64,000 bases of DNA from Persicobacter sp. CCB-QB2 (GTDB lineage Bacteria > Bacteroidota > Bacteroidia > Cytophagales > Cyclobacteriaceae), in assembly GCF_001274635.1 (NCBI RefSeq), contig NZ_LBGV01000001.1:744001-808000 (forward strand). The letters are read 5' to 3'. Of this stretch, positions 8,872 to 19,182 are shown in pieces. A program made the translations under genes and the position numbers. The notes beneath the pieces were generated by a model. It had not been told where the DNA came from and ran no database searches. It was given only the letters and a program-made list of their open reading frames with translations. Every line of letters starts with the position of its first letter. Positions within the stretch are counted from its first letter, which is position 1.

Positions 8872-10197
8872 ATGAAAAAAGTGGTTGTTTTAGGTGGGGG
8901 TGAAAGCGGCATTGGTGCTGCCCTGCTGGCCAAGGCTAAAGGTTTCGAAGTTTTTCTTTCTGATCGGGGAGCTATTTCAGAAGACCGGAAAGCAGAATTG
9001 ATTGCTGCCGAAATTGCTTTTGAAGAGGGGCAGCATACGGAGGATCGAATACTGGATGCAACCATAGTGGTGAAAAGTCCGGGGATTCCGGATCACCTGC
9101 CGTTGATTCAGCAGTTTCACCAGCAAGGAACGCCGGTGGTAAGTGAACTGGAATTTGCTTATCCATTTTCCAATGCCAGATTTTTGGCTATCACCGGTAC
9201 CAATGGTAAAACCACCACAACCATGCTGGCCTATCACCTGTTAAAATCCGCAGGTAAAAAGGTGGGTTTGGCCGGCAACGTGGGTTTTTCACTGGCTCGT
9301 CAGGTAATGGAGGAAGAGGCCGATTGGTATGTGTTAGAGGTGAGTAGTTTTCAGCTGGATGGAATGTATGACTTTGCAGCTGATGCCGCGGTCATCACCA
9401 ATATTACACCGGACCATTTGGATCGTTATCATAACTCCATGGATGATTACATTGCCTCAAAAATGCGCATTGCTCAAAATATGGGGGCGATGAATCCCCT
9501 GATTTACCTGGGGAATGATGCCAATATTCGCAAGGGGCTGGCCTCTATTTCGGTAAAGCAACAATTGCCTTTTGGATTGAAAGAGGATGGCATGAATCAA
9601 GCCTTCATGGACGGAGATTGGTTGAAGATTCCAATGGCGGATTTTGAGGTGAATGTGAAGGGCCTGCCCTTGAAAGGCCCGCACAATTTTCAGAATATGA
9701 TGGCCGCAATTCTGCTTGCTCAACATGCCGGGCTTAACAGGGAGGAGATTGTGCATGGCCTGCAAACTTTCCAAAATGTCGAGCACCGCTTGGAGTTTGT
9801 AGCAGAAATTGACGGCGTAAAGTATTATAATGACTCCAAAGCCACCAATGTGGATGCGGTGCGTTATGCGCTGGATAGTTTTGAGGCGCCCATTGTCTGG
9901 GTGGCCGGGGGCAAAGATAAGGGGAATGATTATCAGGAGCTGGAGCCATTAATGCCCAATGTAAAAGCTTTGGTGTGCCTGGGGGCGGATAACGAAAAGC
10001 TGTTAAATTATTATAATGGAAAGTTTCCGCTGGCGGATACACATTCGGTGGCAGATTGTCTGCTAGCCTGTCGGTCTATGGCAGAAGCGGGAGATGTAGT
10101 TTTGCTTTCCCCGGCCTGTGCAAGCTTTGATTTATTTAATAGTTATGAGCACCGCGGAGATTTGTTTAAAGCCGAGGTGTTGAAATATAAAAAATAA
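8872..10197 (+). CDS. murD: UDP-N-acetylmuramoylalanine--D-glutamate ligase MurD
   Basis: 441 residues. It adds D-glutamate to UDP-MurNAc-L-Ala. The N-terminal Rossmann-like part starts KKVVVLGGGESGIGAALLAK. The ATP loop ITGTNGKTTTTMLAYHLL lies near residue 105, followed by the conserved EVSSFQLDG and NITPDHLDRY. The C-terminal domain has YNDSKATNVDAV and WVAGGKDKGNDY, with SPACASFDLF near the end. All of these are MurD hallmarks. It begins 2 bp after the mraY stop. Confidence 0.97.
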   Translation: MKKVVVLGGGESGIGAALLAKAKGFEVFLSDRGAISEDRKAELIAAEIAFEEGQHTEDRILDATIVVKSPGIPDHLPLIQQFHQQGTPVVSELEFAYPFSNARFLAITGTNGKTTTTMLAYHLLKSAGKKVGLAGNVGFSLARQVMEEEADWYVLEVSSFQLDGMYDFAADAAVITNITPDHLDRYHNSMDDYIASKMRIAQNMGAMNPLIYLGNDANIRKGLASISVKQQLPFGLKEDGMNQAFMDGDWLKIPMADFEVNVKGLPLKGPHNFQNMMAAILLAQHAGLNREEIVHGLQTFQNVEHRLEFVAEIDGVKYYNDSKATNVDAVRYALDSFEAPIVWVAGGKDKGNDYQELEPLMPNVKALVCLGADNEKLLNYYNGKFPLADTHSVADCLLACRSMAEAGDVVLLSPACASFDLFNSYEHRGDLFKAEVLKYKK

Positions 10198-10269
10198 TAT
10201 AGTCAGGGGTAGCGCGCTTTTCATGTCGAGAATTTTTCTTCTTAAGCCTTATCAAACCATCAGCCCAAC

Positions 10270-11498
10270 ATGAGTAATTTTAAAAATTCAATTCGCCGTT
10301 TATTTTTCCTGGATAGCTACAAACTTGAAGGAGATAACTATATCTGGGGTTGTGTGCTTTTTTGGACATTGCTCAGTATTCTGGGGGTTTATAGTGCTAC
10401 GGGTACTTTGGCCTTCAAGAAACTCAATGGGGATACGGAATATTATCTGATTTCTCATGGAGCCAAGTTCATGTTGGGATTAGGGATGATGTACCTTTTT
10501 CATAAATTTGATTATCGCTGGTTTTTCAAAACCAATAAGCTGATTTATGGCCTTTGCGTGGCTTTCTTGGTATTTGGGGTGTTTTACGGTTCTTCTTTGA
10601 ATCAGGCGCAGCGTTGGGTAAATATTTTGGGCTTTACCTTACAGCCTGCTGACTTGGCCAAAATGGGTTTGATGATTATTCTGGCTACCCAAATTTCCAA
10701 GGACCAAAACCGTTTTAAAGATTCCTGGTTCCCCTTTATTAAAATGGTGATCACCATTTCCATCCCTTGTGGAATCATTATGCTATCTGATATTTCCACA
10801 GGATTACTCTTGATGTTAAACTCCCTCGTATTGATGGTGGTGGGGCGTGTGCCCATGAAGCAGTTGTTATTAACGGGCCTGATTGTGGTTATTTTAGGGG
10901 GTGTTGCGGGGGCTTTCATGGGTTCTCGTGTGGGGACAGCGATGTCCCGCCTGGAAAGTTTTGCGAATTCAATTGATGATATTTCCTCGCTTTCCTATCA
11001 ATCCAAGCAAGGATTAATTGCCATTGGAAATGCAGGATTTCAGGGCCTGGGTCCCGGAAATAGTGAACAGAAAAACTTCTTACCTCACCCTTATTCGGAT
11101 TTTATTTTTGCCATTATCGTGGAAGAGTATGGACTGGCCGGTGGAATATTGGTTATTCTCTTTTATATGGTGTTTCTCTGGCGATCTTTTGCCCTGATCG
11201 CCTATACCCAGCAGCCGTTTGGAGGGCTGCTTTCGGCAGGCCTTGCCTTCGGGATCGTGATGCAGGCCATGGTGAATATGGGGGTAACGGTTGGGATTTT
11301 GCCCGTGACCGGTTTGCCTTTGCCCATGATCAGTATGGGGGGATCTTCTTTATTGTTTGTCGGAGCATCGATCGGATTATTCAGAGTGTGGCCCGCGGAT
11401 CCAAGAATCCGGACTTTGAAGCGCATATGGAAGAGGTGGAGGAAGAGGAAGTTCCGGTAGTCAAAAAAGGGAATCGTTTCAATGTACCTTTGGGATAA
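10270..11498 (+). CDS. ftsW: Septal peptidoglycan glycosyltransferase FtsW, frameshifted near the C-terminus
   Basis: SEDS-family membrane protein that polymerises lipid II at the division site together with the FtsI-type PBP. Around ten membrane segments are visible, with the family motifs GPGNSEQKNFLPHPYSDFIF and GLPLPMISMGGSSLL. The uninterrupted frame stops at 11460 in a basic tail that does not look natural. Adding one base near 11375-11380 instead gives IQSVARGSKNPDFEAH and an acidic tail ending NRFNVPLG, with a stop at 11496-11498 and 409 residues in total. That reading is preferred. The missing base is not in a G/C run, unlike most other breaks in this window. Confidence 0.92.
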
Positions 11499-11548
11499 AA
11501 GAAAGATTTATATCCAAATAGCGAAATTTTTACTAATCTCATTAATTT

Positions 11549-11575
11549 AAGGCGTCATTTTATGATGCCTTTTTT
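11549..11575 (+). terminator. Hairpin terminator or attenuator after ftsW
   Basis: AAGGCGTCAT, TTT loop, ATGATGCC and a T run form a compact stem with one unpaired base. It lies inside the dcw cluster between ftsW and murG, so downstream genes may have their own promoter or partial read-through. Confidence 0.6.
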
Positions 11576-11674
11576 GTGCAAAATGGCTACATTACTGCGA
11601 TTTTGAATGCGATGATTTGAATATCAACAATAATTCAGAAGAAGATTTTTAATGATAAAAATTGCATAAACTTT

Positions 11675-12784
11675 ATGGCGCAATCTCAAATAATTAATCG
11701 GGTGATTATCAGTGGGGGAGGTACCGGTGGGCATATATATCCCGCTATTGCTATTGCCAATGAAATCAAAAACCGAAATCCAAAGGTAGAAATTCTCTTT
11801 GTGGGAGCGGAAGGAAAAATGGAAATGACCAAAGTTCCGGAGGCAGGATACCCCATAGAAGGACTTTGGATCAGTGGGATTCAGCGCCGATTGACCTTAG
11901 ATAATCTGGCATTTCCTTTAAAGCTGATCAGCTCGCTATGGAAAGCCCGAAAGATTATTAAAAGTTTTAAGCCGGATTTGGCCATAGGAGTTGGTGGCTA
12001 CGCTTCCGGCCCTTTGTTGAAAATGGCCAGCCGTATGGGTATTCCTACTTTGATTCAGGAGCAAAATGCTTTTGCAGGACTGACGAATAAGTGGTTGGCT
12101 GATCAGGTGGATAAAGTTTGTGTAGCTACTCCGGGCATGGACAAATTCTTTCCCAAAGAAAAGATAGTCATTACGGGGAATCCGGTACGTTCCGACATTA
12201 TTGGAGCGAATAGTAAAAGGGCGGAAGGCTTAGCGCATTTTGGCTTGGATAGTGACAAGCCGGTGTTGTTGGTGTTAGGCGGATCCCTGGGAGCAAGAAC
12301 CATTAACGATACCATGCTGCAGGATGTTGAAAAATATTTAGCAGCAGGCGTACAGGTTTTGTGGCAGATCGGGAAGTTTTATTATAAAGAAGTAAGCTCT
12401 TCGCTAGAGGCAAAAGGATTGCAGGATGTGCATCCGCATGAGTTTATCAAGGCCATGGATCTGGCTTATTCCGTGGCGGATGTCGTTATTTCCCGCGCGG
12501 GAGCGCTATCAGTATCCGAACTGTGTTTGGTGGGGAAACCAACTGTTTTTGTACCTTCACCCAATGTGGCGGAGGATCATCAAACCAAGAATGCTTTACA
12601 ATTGGTAGAGGCCGATGCGGCCTTGATGGTAAAAGATGTAGAGGCAAAAAGTAAGTTAGCGGAAGTTACCCTGGACTTGTTCCAGAATGAGACTTTGCGC
12701 TCAAAACTTTCCAATGCCATTTTGCAACAGGCCAGGCCAGATGCTGCGGCAGAGATTGTAAATGAAGCAGAGCAATTAGTTTAG
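11675..12784 (+). CDS. murG: UDP-GlcNAc:lipid I N-acetylglucosamine transferase MurG
   Basis: 369 residues, a GT28 enzyme that converts lipid I to lipid II on the inner face of the membrane. The donor/acceptor loop GGGTGGHIYPAIAIANE is at the N-terminus, followed by GVGGYASGPLL, IQEQNAFAGLTNKWLA and GGSLGARTIND. The C-terminal part has ISRAGALSVSEL and VPSPNVAEDHQTKNA. The product is complete. The gap to murC is 10 bp. Confidence 0.97.
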   Translation: MAQSQIINRVIISGGGTGGHIYPAIAIANEIKNRNPKVEILFVGAEGKMEMTKVPEAGYPIEGLWISGIQRRLTLDNLAFPLKLISSLWKARKIIKSFKPDLAIGVGGYASGPLLKMASRMGIPTLIQEQNAFAGLTNKWLADQVDKVCVATPGMDKFFPKEKIVITGNPVRSDIIGANSKRAEGLAHFGLDSDKPVLLVLGGSLGARTINDTMLQDVEKYLAAGVQVLWQIGKFYYKEVSSSLEAKGLQDVHPHEFIKAMDLAYSVADVVISRAGALSVSELCLVGKPTVFVPSPNVAEDHQTKNALQLVEADAALMVKDVEAKSKLAEVTLDLFQNETLRSKLSNAILQQARPDAAAEIVNEAEQLV

Positions 12785-12794
12785 GTTTTTATTA

Positions 12795-14191
12795 ATGAAA
12801 TTCATGGAAGGACAGGATTTCCATACTGTATATTTTATTGGCATAGGGGGCATTGGCATGAGTAATCTTGCCCGTTATTTTCATCAGAGAGGGGCGAAGG
12901 TGTCTGGTTATGATAAAACGCCTAGCCCTTTGACGCGCAAATTAGAGCAAGAGGGAATGCCCGTGTATTATGAGGAAGATATCGCCCATATTCCGCAGGA
13001 CATCAAAAATAAAAAAGCAGGCACTTTGGTAGTGTATACGCCGGCCATTCCTAAGGAGCATCAGGAGCTGGTCTTTTTAAAATCGGCAGGGGTAGCGCTG
13101 TTTAAGCGATCAGAAGTTTTAGGCTTGTTATCGAGGAATTTATATACTATTGGGGTAGCGGGTACACATGGGAAAACTTCTACCTCGACGATGTTGGCGC
13201 ATTTGCTGCATCATGGTGGGAAAGATACGGCCGCATTCTTGGGGGGATCAGTGTAAATTTTGATTCCAACCTTTTGGTGAATGCTTCCTCCAATGCACTT
13301 TGTGTGGTGGAGGCGGATGAATTTGATCGTTCCTTCCATCGGCTTTCTCCCAGAGAAGCCATTATCACTTCCGCCGGGGCAGATCATTTAGATATTTATG
13401 GCACGCATGAGGCTTTGTTGCAGGCTTTTCGGGAATATATCGATAAACTTCCTGCGGGTGGTAATCTAATTATTCAGGAAGAGATTGCGAATTTGGCGGA
13501 CCACCGAACCGATATTTCCATAATTACTTATGGTATTGATAGCGGTATGGCACAGGCGCAGGATATTCGGGCGGATCAGGGTGCTTTTCTTTTTAATTAT
13601 AAGTCAGAAGACTGTTTTATTCAAGATTTAAAGCTTTATGTGCCAGGTTTTCATAATGTAGAAAATATGGTAGCGGCCATTACTATTGCTCGCGGACATG
13701 GCCTCTCTGATGCGGCTATTAAAAAGGCAGTGGCCGATTTTCAGGGCGTGAAAAGGCGTTTCGAATATATTGTAAAGCAGGAGGACAGGATTTATATCGA
13801 TGATTATGCACATCATCCGGAAGAAATTGAAGCTTGTCTTAAATCCGTAAGGGCATTATTTCCGGATAAAAAGTTATCCATTGCTTTCCAGCCCCACCTT
13901 TTTAGCAGAACGCAGGATTTTATGGAAGATTTTGGAAAAGCTTTGGGCTTGGCAGATGAGGTGTTTTTGTTGGACATTTACCCTGCCAGGGAGTTGCCTA
14001 TTCCGGGAGTAAGCGCTGAGGTATTATTGGAGAAGATCCCCGCAAAATCCAAAACGCTTTTATCTAAAGAAGGGCTATTGGAACGAATTAAGCAGGATTT
14101 GCCACATTTGTTCCTGACCCTTGGCGCAGGGGATATTGATCGCCTGATTCCGGAAATTAAAGCGATTTTGCAAGCTGAACAGGCTAATTAA
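12795..14191 (+). CDS. murC: UDP-N-acetylmuramate--L-alanine ligase MurC, frameshifted as given
   Basis: Read as one gene of about 465 residues. It adds L-alanine to UDP-MurNAc. The first part has FIGIGGIGMSNLARYF and the ATP loop VAGTHGKTSTSTMLAHLLHH. The frame then ends just after AAFLGGSV. The second part continues with VVEADEFDRSF, SAGADHLDIYGT, IDDYAHHPEEI and AFQPHLFSRTQDF. The break is a run of six G at 13241-13246. Seven G would read FLGGISVNFDSN and join the halves. murC is essential, so a sequence error is the simplest reading. Confidence 0.93.
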
Positions 14192-14361
14192 TTGACTAGG
14201 ATAAGGTTAAATGAAGGGGTATGGACTATTTCAGAAAAAATATTTTTTTTCTCAGATTGTTCTCTTTCATCTTTATATAAATTCCTGTTATATTTTGGGG
14301 TAGAATACTTTATTTAGGGTATTTTTCGTTCATTTAATAAAAATTTACTAGTAAGAATCCG

Positions 14362-15126
14362 ATGAAAGGTCGAGTGAAATTAAAAATGGTTCCCAAAATA
14401 ATCCTATCCGTTGTGGTGCTGGTTTTGGGATATATTTTAGTTTACGCCAGGCCAGTCAACCGTCCGATAAATGAGGTGGATATTTTTATTCACCGAAATT
14501 ACGATCAGTTTTTTTTGGATGAGGAAGAAGTAAGGAAACTGATGAGTGATAAGGGGCGTACTCAATTGGAGGGCGCTTTAAGTGGGGAGTTGGAATTGAA
14601 ATTATTGGAAGATCGCATCAAGGAACATGCTTTCGTGAAGTCTTCTGTGGTGAGCAGAAATATGGATGGGAGCATTTTTGTTGAAGTAGAGCAAAAAGAA
14701 TTGATGGCGAGACTTATTCGGGAATCTGCAAAGGATGCCTATGTGAGTGAAGACAAAGAGTTGTTGGGGGTGTCGGATGTTTTTACAGCCAGAGTACTTT
14801 TGGTTAGAGGAGATTTTGCAGACCGGATGATCATTCAACAGCATGATACACTACCTGAAAGAGATAGTTTATTATACCTGATTGAATCGATTCATCAGAA
14901 CCCTTTTTTGAGGGCTCAAATTGCCGAACTCAATGTGGATCAGGGAGGTAGCGTTGTGATGCATCCACAGGTCGGGCGAGAAAAAATAATTTTCGGAGCA
15001 GCTACAGATATTGATGAGAAACTTCGAAAGTTAAAGGCGTATTATGATTATGTAATTCCCGCAAAAGGATGGGGTATATATGATCAAATCAATTTGAAAT
15101 ATAAGGATCAAATTATTTGTGAATAA
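14362..15126 (+). CDS. ftsQ: FtsQ-like division protein
   Basis: 254 residues. A short basic cytoplasmic tail, one membrane segment (about residues 9-28, MVPKIILSVVVLVLGYILVY) and a periplasmic domain. The region around HAFVKSSVVSRNMDGSIFVE is the POTRA/beta part typical of FtsQ. The position between murC and ftsA supports the name. It links the cytoplasmic and periplasmic parts of the divisome. A 170-bp AT-rich gap lies before the start, which could hold a promoter, though I see no convincing element. Confidence 0.88.
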   Translation: MKGRVKLKMVPKIILSVVVLVLGYILVYARPVNRPINEVDIFIHRNYDQFFLDEEEVRKLMSDKGRTQLEGALSGELELKLLEDRIKEHAFVKSSVVSRNMDGSIFVEVEQKELMARLIRESAKDAYVSEDKELLGVSDVFTARVLLVRGDFADRMIIQQHDTLPERDSLLYLIESIHQNPFLRAQIAELNVDQGGSVVMHPQVGREKIIFGAATDIDEKLRKLKAYYDYVIPAKGWGIYDQINLKYKDQIICE

Positions 15127-15217
15127 TTGATTTGTTTTATTAATTATAAGGTGAGTGCCTTATTTGATGCTTGAGAATCTATTGCAAGGAAATTCCTTGT
15201 TGAAATATATGCGGTAA

Positions 15218-16642
15218 ATGGAAGGAAAAGAAAAAATAGTTGTTGGACTAGATATTGGGACCACCAAGATTTGCGCCGTTGTCGGGCGTAAAGACAAGAA
15301 CGAGAAGCTGGAAGTTCTTGGGGTGGGAAAAGCAGTATCGGACGGAGTGGTCAGAGGGATTGTCAGTAATTTGGATAGGACCACTGAGGCGATTGAAAAA
15401 GCCATTTCTGAGGCGTCTCAGGCCTCCAATGTCAATATTTCCGTCGTGAATGTGGGCATTGCTGGCCAGCATATTAACAGTAGTTTTCAGCACGGTTCCA
15501 TCACCCGTGAGAATAGTGATGAGGTGATTTCTGTAGAAGATGTAGAAAATCTTCAGAATGACATGTACCGCTTGGTGGTACAGCCGGGTTGTGAGATTAT
15601 TCACGCCATGCCACAAAGTTATACCGTGGATCATAATGAATCCGTGGTTGATCCTGTGGGCATGACCGGAATTAAATTGGAGGGGGACTTTCATATTATT
15701 ACCGCACAGTCCACCGCCATTAAAAACATCAACAAATGTGTCGATCAGGCCGGACTTTCCCGAGGAGAGTTGATTCTGGAGCCTTTGGCTTCGGCGATGG
15801 CCGTTTTAAGCTCTGAAGAGAAAGAAGCAGGGGTTTGCCTTGTGGATATTGGAGGAGGAACCACTGACATTGCCATTTTCCATGATAGCATTATCCGCCA
15901 TACCGCAGTAATTCCTTTAGGCGGGAATATTATCACGGATGATATCAAGCAGGGTTGTCAGGTGATGACACAACAGGCGGAAGCCTTGAAAATGAAATTT
16001 GGTTCCGCCCTTTCGGATGAAGCTTCTGATCAGGAAGTCGTTTCGATTCCGGGCTTGCGTGATCGTGCTCCAAAGGAAATTTCCGTAAAGAATCTGTCTT
16101 ACATTATTGAAGCCAGAATGGAGGAAATTGTGGAGCTGATCCATATGCATATTTTAAATAGTGGTTATGCTAAAAAACTGTCAGCAGGTATAGTGATCAC
16201 CGGTGGTGGGGCATTGCTGAGCAATTTGAAACCACTGGTAGAATTGATGACGGGCCTTGAGGTACGCATCGGTTATCCGAATGAGTATTTGGGCAGAAGT
16301 CAGACGGAAGAGGTCAAGAGTCCTATCTTTGCCACTGCCGTTGGCTTGGTGTTGACCGGCTTCCGCGCTTTGGATGATCGTCAGGATCGATATGAGCGCA
16401 TCAGAAGTAAAAAGTCCCATCAGCCGATCATGAGTACTACCGATAATCCGGTGTCCTCGGTGACGGAAACCTCCGTTCGCGAAAGGAGGGAGCCTCAAAC
16501 CCCTCCAAGAGCAACAACACCTTCTGGCGCTGCTAAATCGGCCCCAAAAGCTGAAGAAGCTCCCAGGGAAGAAGGAGGGACCATTTTTAAGAAAATTTTC
16601 AATCAGGTGAGAACCTTCTTGGTCGAAGACGAAGATGTCTAA
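15218..16642 (+). CDS. ftsA: Cell division protein FtsA
   Basis: 474 residues, an actin-like ATPase that tethers FtsZ to the membrane. The phosphate-1 loop VGLDIGTTKICAVVG is at residue 8 onward, the phosphate-2 loop LVDIGGGTTDIAIF is in the middle, and GIVITGGGALLSNL is the adenosine motif. A variable linker rich in Pro/Ala/Glu (about 400-450) precedes the C-terminal amphipathic helix TIFKKIFNQVRTFLVED, the expected membrane-targeting sequence. It sits 62 bp before ftsZ. Confidence 0.97.
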   Translation: MEGKEKIVVGLDIGTTKICAVVGRKDKNEKLEVLGVGKAVSDGVVRGIVSNLDRTTEAIEKAISEASQASNVNISVVNVGIAGQHINSSFQHGSITRENSDEVISVEDVENLQNDMYRLVVQPGCEIIHAMPQSYTVDHNESVVDPVGMTGIKLEGDFHIITAQSTAIKNINKCVDQAGLSRGELILEPLASAMAVLSSEEKEAGVCLVDIGGGTTDIAIFHDSIIRHTAVIPLGGNIITDDIKQGCQVMTQQAEALKMKFGSALSDEASDQEVVSIPGLRDRAPKEISVKNLSYIIEARMEEIVELIHMHILNSGYAKKLSAGIVITGGGALLSNLKPLVELMTGLEVRIGYPNEYLGRSQTEEVKSPIFATAVGLVLTGFRALDDRQDRYERIRSKKSHQPIMSTTDNPVSSVTETSVRERREPQTPPRATTPSGAAKSAPKAEEAPREEGGTIFKKIFNQVRTFLVEDEDV

Positions 16643-16703
16643 ACACCTTTAATGAATTATTGAGCAATAAGCCGTCTAATACGGATAAAGATATACAGAT
16701 AAT

Positions 16704-18389
16704 ATGAGTGACACGTCTTACACTTTCGATATTCCAGTTGATAAGTCCTCCATCATTAAGGTGATTGGAGTAGGTGGCGGAGGAGGAAACGCCGTAAAGT
16801 ATATGTACAATCTTGGAATCAACGATGTTGATTTTGTGGTTTGTAATACCGATGCGCAGGCCCTGAAGAACAATCCCGTGCCCAAAAAATTACAGATCGG
16901 GGTAAACCTTACCGCTGGTTTGGGGGCTGGAGCGAAGCCTGAGCGTGGCCGTGAGGCTGCTCAGGAAAATAAAGAGGAAATCCGTGAGTTGTTGGGAGAG
17001 CATACCAAAATGGTATTTATCACCGCAGGAATGGGTGGAGGTACCGGTACCGGAGCTGCTCCTGTAATTGCGCAGGTAGCTCGCGAGATGGATATTTTGA
17101 CCGTCGGAATAGTGACTTTTCCTTTTGGCTTTGAAGGCCGTTCCAAGCAAAGACGTGCACTGGAAGGAATTGAGGAATTAAAGGAATATTGCGATACGGT
17201 GATCGTTATATTGAACGATAAACTGAAAGACATTTATTCCAATATGAAAGTTCGCGAGGCTTTTGCCAAAGCGGATGAGATTTTGACCACTGCGGCCAAA
17301 TCTATTGCGGAAATTATTTCTGTTCATGCGGAAGTCAATGTCGATTTTGAAGATGTGAAAACCGTCATGAAAGATTCTCGTGCTTCTGTGATGGGATCTG
17401 CGGAAGTACATGGAGAAGATCGTGCAATCAGAGCGGCAGAGGCTGCCATTGCTTCCCCATTGTTGAACAACCGGGATATCCGCGGCGCCAAGCGCATTTT
17501 GCTTTCGATTATGTCCGGAGAGGATGCGGAATTGGATATGCAGGAATTGGCCGATATTACTGAATTTATTCAGGAAAGAGCCGGAGAGGATGCCGAGGAT
17601 GTTATCTGGGGGCATGGTGTAGTGCCGGAGCTAGGTGAAAAGATTCGTGTTACGGTTATCGCCACGGGATTTGAGGATAAGGAAGGAGAAGACGATTCCG
17701 ATAACAATGAAACTCAACTTCTGGAGGCCAAAAAAAAAATTATTGATGTAGATAGCGGTAAAACCATCCGTACGGAAAGTATTGCTAGTCAGGTAAATGC
17801 CGTTCAGGAGGAAAATACGCCGGTTCCAACGGAGCCGGTAGCGCATGAAACGGTGATTAAAGCCAACCCTTTGCCGACTACGGAATCAGTGAAGGTTGCG
17901 CCGGTTTCGGAGCCAACGGTTGCTCCGGATAGAGAGTCCCAAGCCACCTCCGAGCCAATAGAAATGGAGATCTCAGTGAAGGATCCGGTGAATGATTTCT
18001 CTAATCCGGGAGACTATGGCATTCCTCCGGTACCTGCGGATGATGAACATGAAAATAATGGCGTGGTGACTTATGATCTCCGTGATGATGAGAAAACCAT
18101 TGAAGGTAAACGTCATGACATCAGTGTTCCTGATGAAGAGGAAATTCGCAAAAAGCGAAGAGCTCTGGAGGAGGAACGCCAGAGGCGAGAGCGTGAAATG
18201 TATGGCCATCGTCCGGTAGAGGATGAGGAAGATTATAAAGAAATGATTTCTCAGCCGGCTTACTTAAGGAGAAAGAAACCTTTAAATGAGGTGAAGCCTT
18301 CTTCAGAAGAAAATGCCTCTCGCTTTCAGGTAAGCCCGAACAATAAGCTTTTAGGAAATAACCGATTTCTACATGACAATGTAGATTAA
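16704..18389 (+). CDS. ftsZ: Cell division GTPase FtsZ with long acidic/charged C-terminal linker
   Basis: 561 residues, clearly longer than the roughly 380 of enterobacterial FtsZ. The GTPase core (about 1-320) has IGVGGGGGNAVKYM, the tubulin signature GMGGGTGTGAAPVIA and the T7 loop NVDFEDVKTVM. Residues about 330-540 are a low-complexity linker with Pro/Glu/Val and then Arg/Glu-rich segments such as RRALEEERQRRERE. The tail NNKLLGNNRFLHDNVD is the conserved C-terminal peptide of Bacteroidota FtsZ. It is the last gene of the cluster and is followed directly by a terminator. Confidence 0.97.
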   Translation: MSDTSYTFDIPVDKSSIIKVIGVGGGGGNAVKYMYNLGINDVDFVVCNTDAQALKNNPVPKKLQIGVNLTAGLGAGAKPERGREAAQENKEEIRELLGEHTKMVFITAGMGGGTGTGAAPVIAQVAREMDILTVGIVTFPFGFEGRSKQRRALEGIEELKEYCDTVIVILNDKLKDIYSNMKVREAFAKADEILTTAAKSIAEIISVHAEVNVDFEDVKTVMKDSRASVMGSAEVHGEDRAIRAAEAAIASPLLNNRDIRGAKRILLSIMSGEDAELDMQELADITEFIQERAGEDAEDVIWGHGVVPELGEKIRVTVIATGFEDKEGEDDSDNNETQLLEAKKKIIDVDSGKTIRTESIASQVNAVQEENTPVPTEPVAHETVIKANPLPTTESVKVAPVSEPTVAPDRESQATSEPIEMEISVKDPVNDFSNPGDYGIPPVPADDEHENNGVVTYDLRDDEKTIEGKRHDISVPDEEEIRKKRRALEEERQRREREMYGHRPVEDEEDYKEMISQPAYLRRKKPLNEVKPSSEENASRFQVSPNNKLLGNNRFLHDNVD

Positions 18390-18391
18390 AT

Positions 18392-18424
18392 AAAAAACGG
18401 CGACCCCATCAGGTCGCCGTTTTT
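18392..18424. terminator. Hairpin terminator closing the dcw cluster
   Basis: AAAAAACGGCGACC, CCATCA loop, GGTCGCCGTTTTT: an 8-bp GC-rich stem with A and T tracts on both sides, 3 bp after the ftsZ stop. It also serves the minus-strand gene that ends at 18450. Confidence 0.92.
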
Positions 18425-18449
18425 CGTCTTGTCGTTTGAGGATGCGCTT

Positions 18450-19118
18450 TTACCACATATAACCTAGTTTGATTCCAAATACCAGCCAAACAGGAGATTC
18501 CTGTACATAATAATCATTCGGAAGCGTATGGTGTTCATAATTATTTACCTCTTCATTAGCACTGATATTCACTTTCCGAAATTCTAATCCCGTATCAATC
18601 CCCAGTTCAAATTTTTCCGAAAGCCGGAATTGATAGCCGGTATTCAAACTGAAGCCATAAGTGAAAAGCGTTTGTTGATAATCCTTCTCGATGCTGTAAA
18701 GGTATTGGTTGTCTTTTCTTACTTCCAGAAATCCATTTCTTTTAAAATCAAAATAGCGGGCTGCTAATCCCATGCCGAAATAATATCGGTAGTTTTGATG
18801 TCGCGTTCTCTGGTAATATTTGTATACCATATTTAAGCCATAACCATTCATGTATTGGTAATCCTCAACATCATGGAGCGCGGTATTTGGCGTGTTTTCC
18901 GTGAAGTAGAGTTCCGTCTGCAGGGCGTTTTTTTCATTATAGGGATGCTCATAGGCAATAGCGTATTCAGGCTTATTGAGTATGGCCCTGTAGGCATCAA
19001 TTCGAATCGCCCTGGGATGATATTCCGGGTAGTGCTTTTGGTATTTATAGTAAGGGGTATGGTCTTGTGCAAATAGTATTCCTGGTATCACAAGGAAGAA
19101 AAGTGTTAAGTATTTCAT
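18450..19118 (-). CDS. Outer-membrane-type protein of a four-member tandem family, member 1
   Basis: 222 residues with a cleavable signal peptide (MKYLTLFFLVIPGILFAQ). Core blocks shared with its three neighbours are HAIRIDAYRA-like, YAIAYEHPYNEKNALQTELYF, MNGYGLNMVYKYYQRTRH, NYRYYFGMGLAARYF and SEKFELGIDTGLEFRKV, ending LGYMW. Alternating hydrophobic strands, YRYYFG-type aromatic girdles and a terminal aromatic residue suggest a small beta-barrel, comparable to DUF3575-like proteins. Function unknown. It is the last of four consecutive minus-strand paralogues. Confidence 0.7.
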   Translation of the reverse strand: MKYLTLFFLVIPGILFAQDHTPYYKYQKHYPEYHPRAIRIDAYRAILNKPEYAIAYEHPYNEKNALQTELYFTENTPNTALHDVEDYQYMNGYGLNMVYKYYQRTRHQNYRYYFGMGLAARYFDFKRNGFLEVRKDNQYLYSIEKDYQQTLFTYGFSLNTGYQFRLSEKFELGIDTGLEFRKVNISANEEVNNYEHHTLPNDYYVQESPVWLVFGIKLGYMW

Positions 19119-19182
19119 GATGAAAGCATGTTTGGAGATGGAGAATTTTTGAAGCTGTTCCGTAGTGTTTTTTTTTATTTTG

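Noticed and set aside
7663-14191. Programmed frameshifting in mraY and murC
   Set aside because: Slippery-site plus stem signals are not visible, and the same loss of one G/C base recurs in unrelated genes. A sequence error fits better.
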